Shown: one piece after another, positions 10,049 through 17,793 of the stretch
Layout: each line of letters begins with the position of its first letter
Numbering within the stretch: position 1 is the first letter of the stretch
DNA from: Planctomycetota bacterium
GTDB taxonomy: Bacteria > Planctomycetota > PLA2 > JAEUHO01
Length of the DNA: 64,000 nt
Direction: 5' to 3'
NCBI GenBank assembly: GCA_020631815.1
Contig: JACKGW010000001.1
Span: forward strand, 186,001 to 250,000
Position numbers and translations under genes: made by a program
Notes under the pieces: model-generated
What the model was told of the DNA's origin: nothing
Databases searched by the model: none
The model's input: the letters and a program-made list of their open reading frames with translations, nothing else

Positions 10049-11092
10049 ATGCAGGCCGTCGTGATCCGTGAGCACGGGGGGCTCGATTGCCTCCTGTTCG
10101 AAGACCGTCCCGTCCCCGAGCCGGGGCCCGGCGAAGTCCGGGTGGCCGTCAAGGCCGCGGGCATCAATCACCTGGATGCGTGGGTGCGCCGCGGGGTGCC
10201 GGGCCACGCGTTCCCCTTGCCCATCGTGCCGGGCTGTGACGGCGCCGGGTTCGTCGATGCACTGGGCGCCGGCGTATCGGGTCTCGAGCCAGGGCAGCGC
10301 GTGGTGCTCGCGCCGGGTGTCACGGCCGGCGACGACGAGTGGACCGCCCGCGGCGAGGACCAGCTCTCGCCGACGTACGGCATCCTTGGCGAGACGCGCG
10401 ACGGCACGTGCACCGACTTCGTCGTGCTACCTGCACGCAACGCCATTCCTCTCGCCGACGCCATCGACTTCCCGACGGCCGCGGCATTTCCGCTGGTCTC
10501 GCTGACGGCGTGGAACATGGTCGTGCGCCGCGCGCGGCTCGAACCTGGAGAGACCGTGCTCGTCCATGCGGCGGGTAGTGGCGTCAGCACCATGGCCATC
10601 CAGATCGCCCGGCTCGCCGGCGCGGCGCGTGTGCTGGCCACGACGTCGAGCGAGGAGAAGGCGCAGCGGGCCCGCGACCTCGGCGCGGACGAGGTCGTGG
10701 ACTACACCGACCCCGACTGGTCGCGATCCGTGAAGCGCCTCACGAACGGGCGTGGCGTGGACGTGGTCATCGACCACGTCGGGGCGGCCACCTTTGCCGG
10801 CTCGTTGAAGACGCTGGTGCGCGGCGGCCGCTACGTGACGTGCGGCGCCACGACCGGGGCCAAGGTCGAGGCGCACCTGAACCTCATCTTCTTCCGCAAC
10901 CTCTCGGTGCTCGGCAGCACGATGGGCAGCCTCGGCGACCTGCATCGCCTGCTGGGTCTGCTGGAAGCCGAGCGGCTGGCGCCGGTCGTCGACGACGTGC
11001 TCCCCTTGGCCGAGGTGCGCGAGGCCCACCGACGTCTCGAAGCACGTGAGGTGTTCGGCAAACTGGTCTTGGTGCCCGGAGACGACTCCTGA
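10049..11092 (+). CDS. Zinc-type alcohol dehydrogenase-like / quinone oxidoreductase family protein
   Basis: A 347-residue medium-chain dehydrogenase/reductase. The N-terminal GroES-like domain includes EPGPGEVRVAVKAAGINHLD and the Rossmann part includes a variant G-x-G-x-S nucleotide loop (AAGSGVSTMAIQIARLAGA) and ATTSSEEKAQRARDLGADEVVDY. It lacks the usual catalytic Cys-His zinc set at the first position (NHLDAWVRRG), so a quinone-oxidoreductase-like NADPH enzyme is more likely than an alcohol dehydrogenase. Its stop overlaps the start of the enoyl-CoA hydratase gene (TGATG), suggesting joint translation and perhaps a shared acyl-CoA pathway. Substrate unknown. Confidence 0.87.
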   Translation: MQAVVIREHGGLDCLLFEDRPVPEPGPGEVRVAVKAAGINHLDAWVRRGVPGHAFPLPIVPGCDGAGFVDALGAGVSGLEPGQRVVLAPGVTAGDDEWTARGEDQLSPTYGILGETRDGTCTDFVVLPARNAIPLADAIDFPTAAAFPLVSLTAWNMVVRRARLEPGETVLVHAAGSGVSTMAIQIARLAGAARVLATTSSEEKAQRARDLGADEVVDYTDPDWSRSVKRLTNGRGVDVVIDHVGAATFAGSLKTLVRGGRYVTCGATTGAKVEAHLNLIFFRNLSVLGSTMGSLGDLHRLLGLLEAERLAPVVDDVLPLAEVREAHRRLEAREVFGKLVLVPGDDS

Positions 11093-11892
11093 TGTCCACG
11101 CTCGAGCCCGTGCCCTACGAGACGATCCGCGTGGAGCGCGACACGGATGGTGTCGCCGTGATGGTGATCAACCGTCCCGAGGTGCACAACGCGATCAGCC
11201 GCCAGATGGTGGAGGAGATGCACCACGCGCTGGGGCAGCTCGAGGCCGACGAGAGCTGCCGCGCGCTGATCCTCACGAGCGCCGGTGGCAAGGCGTTCAT
11301 GAGCGGCGCCGACATCGCCGAGATGCGGGAGCGCCGCCGGGCCGACGCCTTGCAAGGCATCAACAGCACGCTGTTCGCACGCTTCGAGGCCTTCCCCCAT
11401 CCGACCGTGGCGGCCGTCGTGGGCTGGTGCCTGGGCGGCGGGTGCGAGCTGTCGCTCACCTGCGACTTTCGCGTCGCGGGCGCCTCGGCGCGCTTCGGCC
11501 AGCCCGAGGTCGGCCTCGGCATCATGGCCGCCGCGGGCGCCACGCGACGGCTCCCCGCGCTCGTGGGCCTGCGGCACGCGCGTCGCCTCCTGTTCTCGGG
11601 TGCGATCATCGATGCCCAGGAAGCGGCCGACATCGGCTTGGTCGACCGCGTCGTGGACGACGAGGAAGTCATGGCCGCCGCCGCGGACCTCTTGGCGCCG
11701 ATCCTGAAGCAGGCCCCTGCCGCGGTGAAGGCCACCAAGGCCACGCTGCTGGCCTGGGTGCATGGCGCCGACGAGAGCACCTTGCGTCGTCTGGACGACG
11801 AGACGCAAGCCGAGCTGTTCGAACACCCGGACAAGTTCGCCCGCATGGACGCGTTCCTTGCCCGTCGGGCCGCGAAGAAGCCGCGCACCTGA
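11092..11892 (+). CDS. Enoyl-CoA hydratase/isomerase family protein
   Basis: A 266-residue crotonase-fold enzyme. The CoA oxyanion-hole segments are SAGGKAFMSGADIAEM (about 63-78) and GWCLGGGCELSLTCDFRVA (about 108-126). The two glutamates used by true hydratases are partly replaced: the position after GGGCEL carries a glutamate, and the second region reads QPEVGLGIMAAAGAT, so activity is plausible. It could hydrate enoyl-CoA in beta-oxidation or act as an isomerase. Translationally coupled to the oxidoreductase upstream; no transport or ligase partner is in this cluster. Confidence 0.88.
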   Translation: MSTLEPVPYETIRVERDTDGVAVMVINRPEVHNAISRQMVEEMHHALGQLEADESCRALILTSAGGKAFMSGADIAEMRERRRADALQGINSTLFARFEAFPHPTVAAVVGWCLGGGCELSLTCDFRVAGASARFGQPEVGLGIMAAAGATRRLPALVGLRHARRLLFSGAIIDAQEAADIGLVDRVVDDEEVMAAAADLLAPILKQAPAAVKATKATLLAWVHGADESTLRRLDDETQAELFEHPDKFARMDAFLARRAAKKPRT

Positions 11893-11904
11893 TCGCGCGG
11901 CCTC

Positions 11905-12915
11905 GTGATCCGCTTCCTCGCCACCCGCGCCTACCTCGACCCGATCCGGGCGTTCCTCGACTCGTTCGGCCAGCCGTTGGTCGACACGCTCGTGCCAGTG
12001 ACCTACGAAGACCTGCGGCGTGAGGGCCGTACGCCGCGCTGCCTGCACGTGTTCTCGGACGTCGATCGGCTCCGTCCGCGCACGCGTGCGGTGGTGTGCT
12101 CCCTCGCCGACCAGCTCGAATCGGCGGGTGTCCCGTTCTGGAACGACCCGCGTCGGGCGGGCAACCGGGTGGAGCTCTCGCGGCGCTGGGTGGGGGCCGG
12201 CCTCAACGACTTCCGCGTGGCGCCGCTCGCCATCGTGCGGGCGGCCGCCGACCACGGCGGCTTGCGGCCGCCGTGGTTCCTGCGCGTCGATGGCGACCAC
12301 CAGGGGGGGCGCAGCGAGCCCTGCGAAGACCTGGATGGCCTGCTTCGTGCGGCACACAAGCTCCGTCGCCGCGGCAAGGACGCGGCGTCGATGATCGTGG
12401 TGGAGTGGCGCGATGCGCGCGACGACACGGGGCGCGTGATCAAGCACGGGGTGTTTCGCATTGGCGACCGCCTCGTGCAGCGCCATCGCTTCGCCGGCAC
12501 GCGCTGGATGTTGAAGGTGTCCGAGATCACGGACGTCCCGGACGTGCTGGAGCGCGAGTGGGCGTGGTTCCAGAACCCGCCGGCCGGTGAGATGGACCTG
12601 GTGCGCAAGGCCTTCGACGTGGCCGGCATCGAGTTCGGGCGGATCGACTACGTGCCGCGTCCTGGCGGTATCCGGGTGTGGGAGATCAACACCAACCCCA
12701 ACCTCTTCCTGCGCTACGAGCTGACGGAGGAGTCGACGCGCACCCGCGTGCACCAGCGATCGGCCGCGGGCGTGGTGGAGGCGTTTCGCGCGGCGGATGC
12801 GCCGCCGCTCGAAGGGGCGCCGCTGGAGCTGGAGGGCGTCGGTGTGGGTGCCGCGGAGCGGCTCGCTGTCGTGGGAGAGCGCATCGCGCGGATGGTGAGG
12901 AAGGGGTTGCCGTAG
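11905..12915 (+). CDS. ATP-grasp-like hypothetical protein
   Basis: A 336-residue soluble protein with a GTG start 12 nt after the hydratase stop. The C-terminal half has an ATP-grasp-type active-site pattern: GRIDYVPR with D248 followed by VWEINTNPN with E260 and N262, the usual metal and nucleotide contacts. A middle strand (SMIVVEWR) and a basic patch fit the B subdomain. ATP-grasp enzymes join a carboxylate to an amine or thiol through an acyl phosphate, but the substrate here is unknown. It ends 13 nt from the end of the convergent peptide hydroxylase gene. The family call is by motif only. Confidence 0.65.
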   Translation: MIRFLATRAYLDPIRAFLDSFGQPLVDTLVPVTYEDLRREGRTPRCLHVFSDVDRLRPRTRAVVCSLADQLESAGVPFWNDPRRAGNRVELSRRWVGAGLNDFRVAPLAIVRAAADHGGLRPPWFLRVDGDHQGGRSEPCEDLDGLLRAAHKLRRRGKDAASMIVVEWRDARDDTGRVIKHGVFRIGDRLVQRHRFAGTRWMLKVSEITDVPDVLEREWAWFQNPPAGEMDLVRKAFDVAGIEFGRIDYVPRPGGIRVWEINTNPNLFLRYELTEESTRTRVHQRSAAGVVEAFRAADAPPLEGAPLELEGVGVGAAERLAVVGERIARMVRKGLP

Positions 12916-12921
12916 CGGCGG

Positions 12922-12943
12922 TACGGAGTCACCTAACTCCGTA
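12922..12943. terminator. Short hairpin at the junction of two convergent genes
   Basis: TACGGAGT at 12922-12929 pairs perfectly with ACTCCGTA at 12936-12943 around a 6-nt loop. It straddles the stop codon of the minus-strand hydroxylase gene and lies 6 nt after the stop of the plus-strand ATP-grasp-like gene. It could stop transcription in both directions, although no U tract follows. The stem shares its GTACGGAG start with the long inverted repeat at 5662-5759. Confidence 0.5.
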
Positions 12944-14302
12944 GGTGGCTTCGTAGCGCGCGCGGTGGGCATCGACGGAGGCGCCGACCGTACCTTCCGG
13001 ATCGTGTGTGAGGCGCCCTGTCTTGTCGATGCGCCACGCCGGCGTCTCGCGAGACAGCTCGTGCATCTCGGCGCGCGCCTCGCTCGCGATCACGCCGGCT
13101 TCCAACACGGGCCGCACGATCGAACCGTGCGCCGTCCAGTCCGCGTTGGTGTCCAGCGTGGTGAACGCCGTGCGCAGCTGCAGGGCCGTGCGGACCACTT
13201 GGTCGCGAGCGTACGCCGTGAGGTCGTCGTCGAGGCCTCCGGCACCCAGCACGGCGTCCCAGTAGCGGGCGACGGGCAAGAACACGTACACGGCATGCAG
13301 CAAGCCGCGGAGCGGGCGCGGGTCGTTGCGCCACGGGCTGTAGCCGAGCCAGGGGTCGCCCAGGTCCAAGAGCGGCTCCACGTTCTCCAGCGCGAAGAGC
13401 CGGTTGTGGTGCATCTCGTGGATGAAGATGTCGGCCATCTCGTACGGGTGCTCGTACACGCTGGCGACGAACGCGCCCGGGGCCTCCGAGACGCTCACGT
13501 TCGTGTACTCGCCCGTGTCGAAGTCCTTGAGGCCGACGACCCGCAGGTGCTGCACCATCTGGTCGAACGTGCTCGCTTGGTGCTGGCGGACCAGCGCGAA
13601 CGCGTCGTTCACCAGGGGCGCGTGCAGTGCATGGAACGCGGCGTCGCCGAGCGCATCCGCCGAGTCGCCCATGCCGGTCTCGGCGCCGAAGAACGCCTCG
13701 GGAAGCAGGTCGACGGCCAGGGGGCCCACGCTGACCCGGTGGCGCGGGCGGAGGGTGACGCCCAGCGCGGTCCCTGGCTTGCGACTGTCCAGGCGCGCGT
13801 GCTGGTCGCCGCGCACCAGGAGCAGCTCGTGACCCGTGACGCCCGCAAGCAGGCCCCCCGGCTCGACTTCCAGCACAGCGGGGAGACCCGGCAGCACGGC
13901 GTGCTTCGCCAGGGGCACGGGGTGCCGGAACTCGACGCCGTCGCCACGGGCCAGGGCCGAGGCTGCGGCCACCAAGTGCATGCGGTGAAGGGCCTGCGCC
14001 AGTCGCGGCTCGTTGCGCTGCTCCGCCGCTTCGTACAGGGCGAAGCTCCATCCAAAGCAGAGCGGATGGACCCAGGTCGCGGAGAAGACATCGGGGTCCA
14101 GCGCTTCCGCGCTTGCCACGAGGGCCTCCGCCTCGTCGAGCAGGGACTCGTCGACCGCTTCGCTCTCGCGCAGGAAGTCGATCGTGCCGAGCCACGCGGC
14201 GGCGCTCTCCTCGTGGAGGCGCCGGTACACGATGGGGTCGTGCCAGACGTAGGTCGCGGGATCGGCAGCGGCCGTCGTGACCGGGTCGTCGTCGTGAAGC
14301 AC
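12929..14302 (-). CDS. Alpha-ketoglutarate/HExxH-type peptide beta-hydroxylase (RiPP-modifying)
   Basis: A 457-residue soluble protein. The core motif is H295-E-M-H-H299 in the segment DIFIHEMHHNRLFAL, followed by YSPWRNDPRPLRGLLH and a VYVFLPVARYW helix. As I recall the family (NCBIfam TIGR04267, HEXXH motif domain), this combination is its hallmark; members are Fe(II)/alpha-ketoglutarate enzymes that beta-hydroxylate residues in ribosomally made peptides. Despite the HExxH sequence, it is probably not a zinc peptidase. The GTG start lies 19 nt after the stop of the third small peptide gene, so enzyme and peptides form one operon. No radical SAM enzyme, protease or exporter is adjacent. The assignment is by motif, with the peptide substrates inferred from context. 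Confidence 0.82.
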   Translation of the reverse strand: MLHDDDPVTTAAADPATYVWHDPIVYRRLHEESAAAWLGTIDFLRESEAVDESLLDEAEALVASAEALDPDVFSATWVHPLCFGWSFALYEAAEQRNEPRLAQALHRMHLVAAASALARGDGVEFRHPVPLAKHAVLPGLPAVLEVEPGGLLAGVTGHELLLVRGDQHARLDSRKPGTALGVTLRPRHRVSVGPLAVDLLPEAFFGAETGMGDSADALGDAAFHALHAPLVNDAFALVRQHQASTFDQMVQHLRVVGLKDFDTGEYTNVSVSEAPGAFVASVYEHPYEMADIFIHEMHHNRLFALENVEPLLDLGDPWLGYSPWRNDPRPLRGLLHAVYVFLPVARYWDAVLGAGGLDDDLTAYARDQVVRTALQLRTAFTTLDTNADWTAHGSIVRPVLEAGVIASEARAEMHELSRETPAWRIDKTGRLTHDPEGTVGASVDAHRARYEATYGVR

Positions 14303-14321
14303 GCTGCCCCCGGGCCGCGCC

Positions 14322-14450
14322 CTACTTCTTGCCGGGCACCTTGCCGCCTCGTGCGGCGAACGGACGCGGACGGTTGGTCGTGGCCCCCTCGAGGGCGGCG
14401 CGCGCGCGGGCCGCTCGCGACTTCAGGCTGCTCAGGTCCACACGCGTCAT
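14322..14450 (-). CDS. Small basic peptide, candidate RiPP precursor 1
   Basis: A 42-residue peptide immediately before the HExxH hydroxylase gene. It begins MTRVDLSSLKSRAARARAAL, a helical leader-like part, and ends with RPFAARGGK (F31 to K37) plus a short Val-Pro-Gly-Lys-Lys tail. Eleven of 42 residues are Arg or Lys. Twenty-five of the first 37 positions match the next peptide upstream, and the FAARGGK block is at the same residue numbers. GAGG lies 6 nt before the ATG. I infer it is a substrate of the hydroxylase. A small RNA- or DNA-binding protein is the alternative. Confidence 0.72.
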   Translation of the reverse strand: MTRVDLSSLKSRAARARAALEGATTNRPRPFAARGGKVPGKK

Positions 14451-14477
14451 GGCGGTCCTCGCTCTCCGTCGATCGGG

Positions 14478-14615
14478 CTACATGCCGCCCTTGGCGCCAA
14501 AGCCCTTGCCGCCGCGGGCGGCGAAGGGACGCCGAGCCTCACGCGTCTGGTCGGCCAAGGCGGCTCGCGCGCGCTCGGCGCGAGAGCGCAAGCTGCGAAG
14601 CTCGATGCGTGTCAT
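14478..14615 (-). CDS. Small basic peptide, candidate RiPP precursor 2
   Basis: A 45-residue peptide in the middle of the three-peptide array. It starts MTRIELRSLRSRAERARAAL and has the shared RPFAARGGK block ending at K37, followed by Gly-Phe-Gly-Ala-Lys-Gly-Gly-Met. The ribosome binding site AGGAGG lies 6 nt before the ATG and is the strongest of the three. Its frame stays open further upstream, but the MTR start aligns exactly with its neighbour and has the binding site. The 27-nt gap to precursor 1 and the sequence similarity indicate tandem duplication. There is no signal peptide. Confidence 0.72.
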   Translation of the reverse strand: MTRIELRSLRSRAERARAALADQTREARRPFAARGGKGFGAKGGM

Positions 14616-14658
14616 GGTCGACCTCCTGGCTACGTGGCCTTGTCGTGCGACGTGGGTC

Positions 14659-14802
14659 CTAGATGCCGGGCTTGGAGCCAATGGCCTTGCCGCCCCGGGC
14701 TTGGAACGCGGGACGCCCGGCAGCCGTGCGGCCAGCCGCGAGGCGGCGAGCGACCTGACCCCGCGGGGTCCCCAGCGTCTTGAGGTTGATGCGGGTCGTC
14801 AC
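14659..14802 (-). CDS. Small basic peptide, candidate RiPP precursor 3, first gene of the operon
   Basis: A 47-residue peptide with a GTG start that follows GGAGGGG by 8 nt. It is more divergent: after the conserved T-R-I-N-L-K-T-L leader motif it has an alanine/arginine helix, then PAFQARGGK (P31 to K39) and a tail ending in Lys-Pro-Gly-Ile. It has no acidic residue at all. The conserved elements across all three peptides are T-R-[VI]-x-L-x-x-L near the N-terminus and F-x-A-R-G-G-K near the C-terminus. The spacer upstream (14803-14950) separates it from the divergent acyl-CoA dehydrogenase gene and must hold the operon promoter, though I cannot point to clear -10/-35 boxes. Confidence 0.68.
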   Translation of the reverse strand: MTTRINLKTLGTPRGQVARRLAAGRTAAGRPAFQARGGKAIGSKPGI

Positions 14803-14950
14803 AGGTGGCCCCTCCTCGACACGGCAACGATGGCGTGAGCGGTGCACCCTATGCGGACGCGTTCGCCTTCGCCAGGGGGCGGTGCCCGTGCAGCGGCCCG
14901 TTACCCTGCCGCCCCCGGCTCGGTGGCGTGGCCGGGTCGGAGGTCCCGTC

Positions 14951-15805
14951 ATGGAGATCCGCAACGTCCTCGTGATCGGCTCGGGAACGATGGGCCACGG
15001 CATTGCCCAGGTGGCCGCGCAGGCCGGCTACGAGGCCCGGCTCTTCGATGTGCGACCCGAGGCCGTGCGTCAGGGTCTCGATGCCGTTGCGGCCAACCTC
15101 GCCAAGGGGGTCGACAAGGGCAAGGTCACCGCCGAAGAGCGCGACGCCGTGCTCTCGCGCCTGGACGCGGCGCCCGGGGACCTGGCCGTCGCGGCGCGCG
15201 AGGCGGACCTCGTGGTCGAGGCAGTGCCCGAGAAGATCGAGCTGAAGCAGGCGATCTTCCGCACCCTCGGCGCGGAGGCCCCGGCCCACGCCATCCTCGC
15301 CACCAACACGTCCTCGCTCCCTGTCGCCGCCATCGCGGAGGCCAGTGGCGCGCCGGAGCGCGTGCTGGGCCTGCACTTCTTCAACCCCGTCCACATCATG
15401 CAGCTCCTGGAGCTGGTGCGGACCGAGGCCACGTCGCCCGAGGTCGTGGACGCGGCGCGCGCTGCCGGCGAGCGCATGGGCAAGACCGTCATCGTGGTGA
15501 AGGACAGCCCGGGCTTCGCCACCAGCCGCCTGGGACTGGTCCTCGGCCTCGAGGCCATCCGCATGGTCGAAGAAGGCGTCGCCAGCGCCGCCGACATCGA
15601 CACGGCCATGGAGCTCGGCTACCGCCACCCCATGGGTCCGCTGAAGCTGACCGACCTCGTGGGCTTGGACGTGCGACTCGGCATCGCGGAGCACCTTGCG
15701 AAGGTGCTTGACGACCGCCGTTTCGATCCGCCCGCCTTGCTCCGCAAGCTCGTCGCCGAGGGCAAGCTCGGCAAGAAGAGCGGCCAGGGCTTCTACACCT
15801 GGTAG
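14951..15805 (+). CDS. 3-hydroxybutyryl-CoA dehydrogenase family protein
   Basis: A 284-residue NAD-dependent 3-hydroxyacyl-CoA dehydrogenase of the short Hbd/PaaH type. The nucleotide loop GSGTMGHG begins at residue 10. The active site shows NTSS at 119-122, H142 in LHFFNPVHIMQLLELV, and the second catalytic asparagine region PGFATSRLG. The C-terminal helical domain ends with LGKKSGQGFYTW, the standard family terminus. It oxidises 3-hydroxyacyl-CoA to 3-oxoacyl-CoA (or the reverse in polyester or butyrate metabolism). It is transcribed alone, divergent from the peptide operon and followed by a repeat-rich spacer. Confidence 0.92.
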   Translation: MEIRNVLVIGSGTMGHGIAQVAAQAGYEARLFDVRPEAVRQGLDAVAANLAKGVDKGKVTAEERDAVLSRLDAAPGDLAVAAREADLVVEAVPEKIELKQAIFRTLGAEAPAHAILATNTSSLPVAAIAEASGAPERVLGLHFFNPVHIMQLLELVRTEATSPEVVDAARAAGERMGKTVIVVKDSPGFATSRLGLVLGLEAIRMVEEGVASAADIDTAMELGYRHPMGPLKLTDLVGLDVRLGIAEHLAKVLDDRRFDPPALLRKLVAEGKLGKKSGQGFYTW

Positions 15806-15808
15806 CGC

Positions 15809-16204
15809 ACGGAGGTGTCCGCGGGCGGTCGCGCATCGGGCACCCGCCTGTCGCGCACGGAGGTGTCTGATCCGGCGCAGCACCGTGAGGGGTGCAGGGG
15901 TGGTGCGGAACCAGCACCCCTGCTGCGCAGGCGAAGCCGGAGCACCGAGTCCGCGCGGGAGCGCGGAAGCGACAGGACGGCGGTGCCCTCCCTCGGGCCG
16001 CGTCGAGCCCACACGGGACTCTCCGTTGGCGCAAGCAGCAACGCGGGGCGCCGGGTCTGACACCGAAGGGCGGCGCCCGCCGACGGGCAGGCCTTCTCGC
16101 CTTCGCACGCGACGGGCCTCACGCGGTACGTCCACCTCCCGGTGGAGCCAGACCCCGCGCCCCGCGTTGCCGCTTCGCGGCGCCGCTGCGCGGGATCAGG
16201 CACC
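15809..16204. repeat. Family A repeat block with a nested family D element (copy A2)
   Basis: The 410-base spacer between the convergent dehydrogenase and peroxidase genes is almost wholly repeat. GGAGGTGTC at 15811 opens a short unit. GGTGTCTGATCCGGCGCAG at 15862 opens a second unit whose right end, GGGTCTGACACC, is at 16053-16064. Between them, where other copies have a short loop, a family D element is inserted. A third unit runs from GAGCCAGACCCC at 16145 to GGGATCAGGCACCC at 16204. No gene is supported here. Confidence 0.85.
15884..15972. repeat. Family D element D1, nested inside family A
   Basis: This copy carries two hairpins: GCAGGGGTG / CACCCCTGC around GTGCGGAACCAG, and CCGCGC / GCGCGG. 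It matches, on the opposite strand, the elements at 49633-49720 and 56649-56735 over about 88 bases, with compensating changes in the stems. It sits exactly where undisturbed family A units have their loop. Confidence 0.72.
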
Positions 16205-16215
16205 CACCGTCGGGC

Positions 16216-17640
16216 CTAGTCGCGGATCGGTAGGCCGCTGGGGACGCCGTCCGGCAGGTCGCGCGTCAGGATCAGCATCTTCGGGTCCGTGAGGGCGTGG
16301 AGGAACTCCACGAGATCGCGAACCTGTGCGTCCGTGAGCGCGATGGGCGTGGCCAGGCTCGGGTCCACGGCCGCGGCGCGCGCCGCGTTGCGCGTGCCGT
16401 CGCTGTCGACGGTCGGCTGGAACAGCGGCGGGAGCTGCGACGGGTCGTAGCCGTTCAGGCTGCCGATGCAGTCCAGGTGGTGCCGCACGACCCCTTCGAG
16501 CGTGACGTAGGCGCCGCTGTGCAGCCAGGGGCCGGTCAAGGCCACGTTGCGAAGCAGCGGCGTCCGGAAGCGATAGTCGTCCAGCGCGTCGCTGGTGACG
16601 AGGGCACGCCCGCGGTCCTCGCTCGCTTCGAGCTTGCCCGGCCCCACCTGCGGCGAAGCGATGGCGTGGTGGGCGAAGTCGCTCATGAGCGGGCCCGCGT
16701 GGCACTGCGAGCACGAGGCGTCGCCGTAGAACAGCATGGCGCCCCGCTTGGCCGCACCGGACATGGCCTCGGTGTCCCCGCGCAGGTAGCGATCGAAGGG
16801 CGTGTCGATCGACGTCCACAGCTCACGCTCGAAGGCCGCGATCGCCTTGGCCGCGTGGCCGAAGTTGAAGTCGTCGAAGTCGGCAACGCTCGGGTACGCC
16901 GCCTGGAACATCGATCGGTAGCCGGCGAACCCGCCGACCGTCCCGTTGGACGTGCCCACGAGCCGGGCCATGAGCAGCGACCAGATCTCGAGGTTGGTCG
17001 TGGCGTCGCCGATCTCGCTCGTGCCCGCTTGGCCGCGCATCTCCTCGCGTGAGGTCACGGGAAACATGGCTTGGGCGGCCAGCGCGCTGTCCAGCAGCGC
17101 GACGATGTCCGCGGCCGCGGGCGTCAAGCCATTGAGCGCCGGCTCGGGCGTGGTCAAGGCGCCCGTCACGGGGTCACGGCTGACACGCCCATCCCAGAAC
17201 ATGACGTCCGCTCCCTCGAGGCCGAGGTTGAAGACGGGCGGTGCGTTGCGCGGAATGAGGTGACCCGCATCGGCCACGCCGCGATCCCGCACGGTCGCGG
17301 TGCCCACGCCACCCTCGCCGATGCTGACCGGCAGGCCATCGCCCGTGTCGGCGAGGGGGTGGTGGCACGTGGCGCAGCTGATGTTCTGGTTGCCCGAGAG
17401 GACGGGGTCGAAGAACAGGGCTTGGCCCAGGGTCACCAAGGCCGCGGGGTCGGCCGGAGGCGCGGTCGGCGCGCTCATGCCCTGGTCCTGGAGCAGCGTG
17501 TTCAGCTCGGCATCCAGGGTGGGCCCCTGCTGGCCGCCCGGGTAACCCAGGTACACGTCGCCTTCACGTCGGCATGCCGTGGTCAGCAAGGCAGCCGCGA
17601 CGGCTCCCGCGAGGAGCGTCGTGCGGATCAAACGGGGCAT
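16216..17640 (-). CDS. Di-heme cytochrome c peroxidase / MauG family lipoprotein
   Basis: A 474-residue exported protein with two heme-binding motifs, CATCH at 89-93 and CSQCH at 310-314. The signal peptide ends ALLTTAC, a probable lipoprotein cysteine at 23. The segments LGQALFFDPVLSGNQNISC and FRTPLLRNVALTGPWLHSGAY are typical of the bacterial cytochrome c peroxidase/MauG family, which reduces hydrogen peroxide or oxidises protein or small-molecule substrates in the periplasm. The start has AGGAG 7 nt upstream. It stands alone, divergent from the Lon-like gene. The substrate cannot be told from sequence. Confidence 0.9.
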   Translation of the reverse strand: MPRLIRTTLLAGAVAAALLTTACRREGDVYLGYPGGQQGPTLDAELNTLLQDQGMSAPTAPPADPAALVTLGQALFFDPVLSGNQNISCATCHHPLADTGDGLPVSIGEGGVGTATVRDRGVADAGHLIPRNAPPVFNLGLEGADVMFWDGRVSRDPVTGALTTPEPALNGLTPAAADIVALLDSALAAQAMFPVTSREEMRGQAGTSEIGDATTNLEIWSLLMARLVGTSNGTVGGFAGYRSMFQAAYPSVADFDDFNFGHAAKAIAAFERELWTSIDTPFDRYLRGDTEAMSGAAKRGAMLFYGDASCSQCHAGPLMSDFAHHAIASPQVGPGKLEASEDRGRALVTSDALDDYRFRTPLLRNVALTGPWLHSGAYVTLEGVVRHHLDCIGSLNGYDPSQLPPLFQPTVDSDGTRNAARAAAVDPSLATPIALTDAQVRDLVEFLHALTDPKMLILTRDLPDGVPSGLPIRD

Positions 17641-17793
17641 GGCAGGCTCCTGCGCCTCGCCCAGGGGAGGCGGACGCACGGCAGCCTATCGACGTTCGGG
17701 GCGCCCGACCTGACCCTGCGCCCCCCCGACCGCCGGCTCGGCTTGCCCCATGGTCCCGGTCCCCGTCCAATGCCCATCTCCCCGGGAGGCCGC

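Noticed and set aside
12929..14302. Annotation of the HExxH protein as a zinc metallopeptidase
   Set aside because: There is no signal peptide or third zinc ligand pattern, and the flanking SPWRNDPRPL motif and tandem small peptides fit the peptide hydroxylase family better.
15806..16215. Possible CRISPR array from the regularly repeated intergenic blocks
   Set aside because: The repeats are palindromic, of variable size and unevenly spaced, with no unique spacers of constant length and no cas genes in the window.
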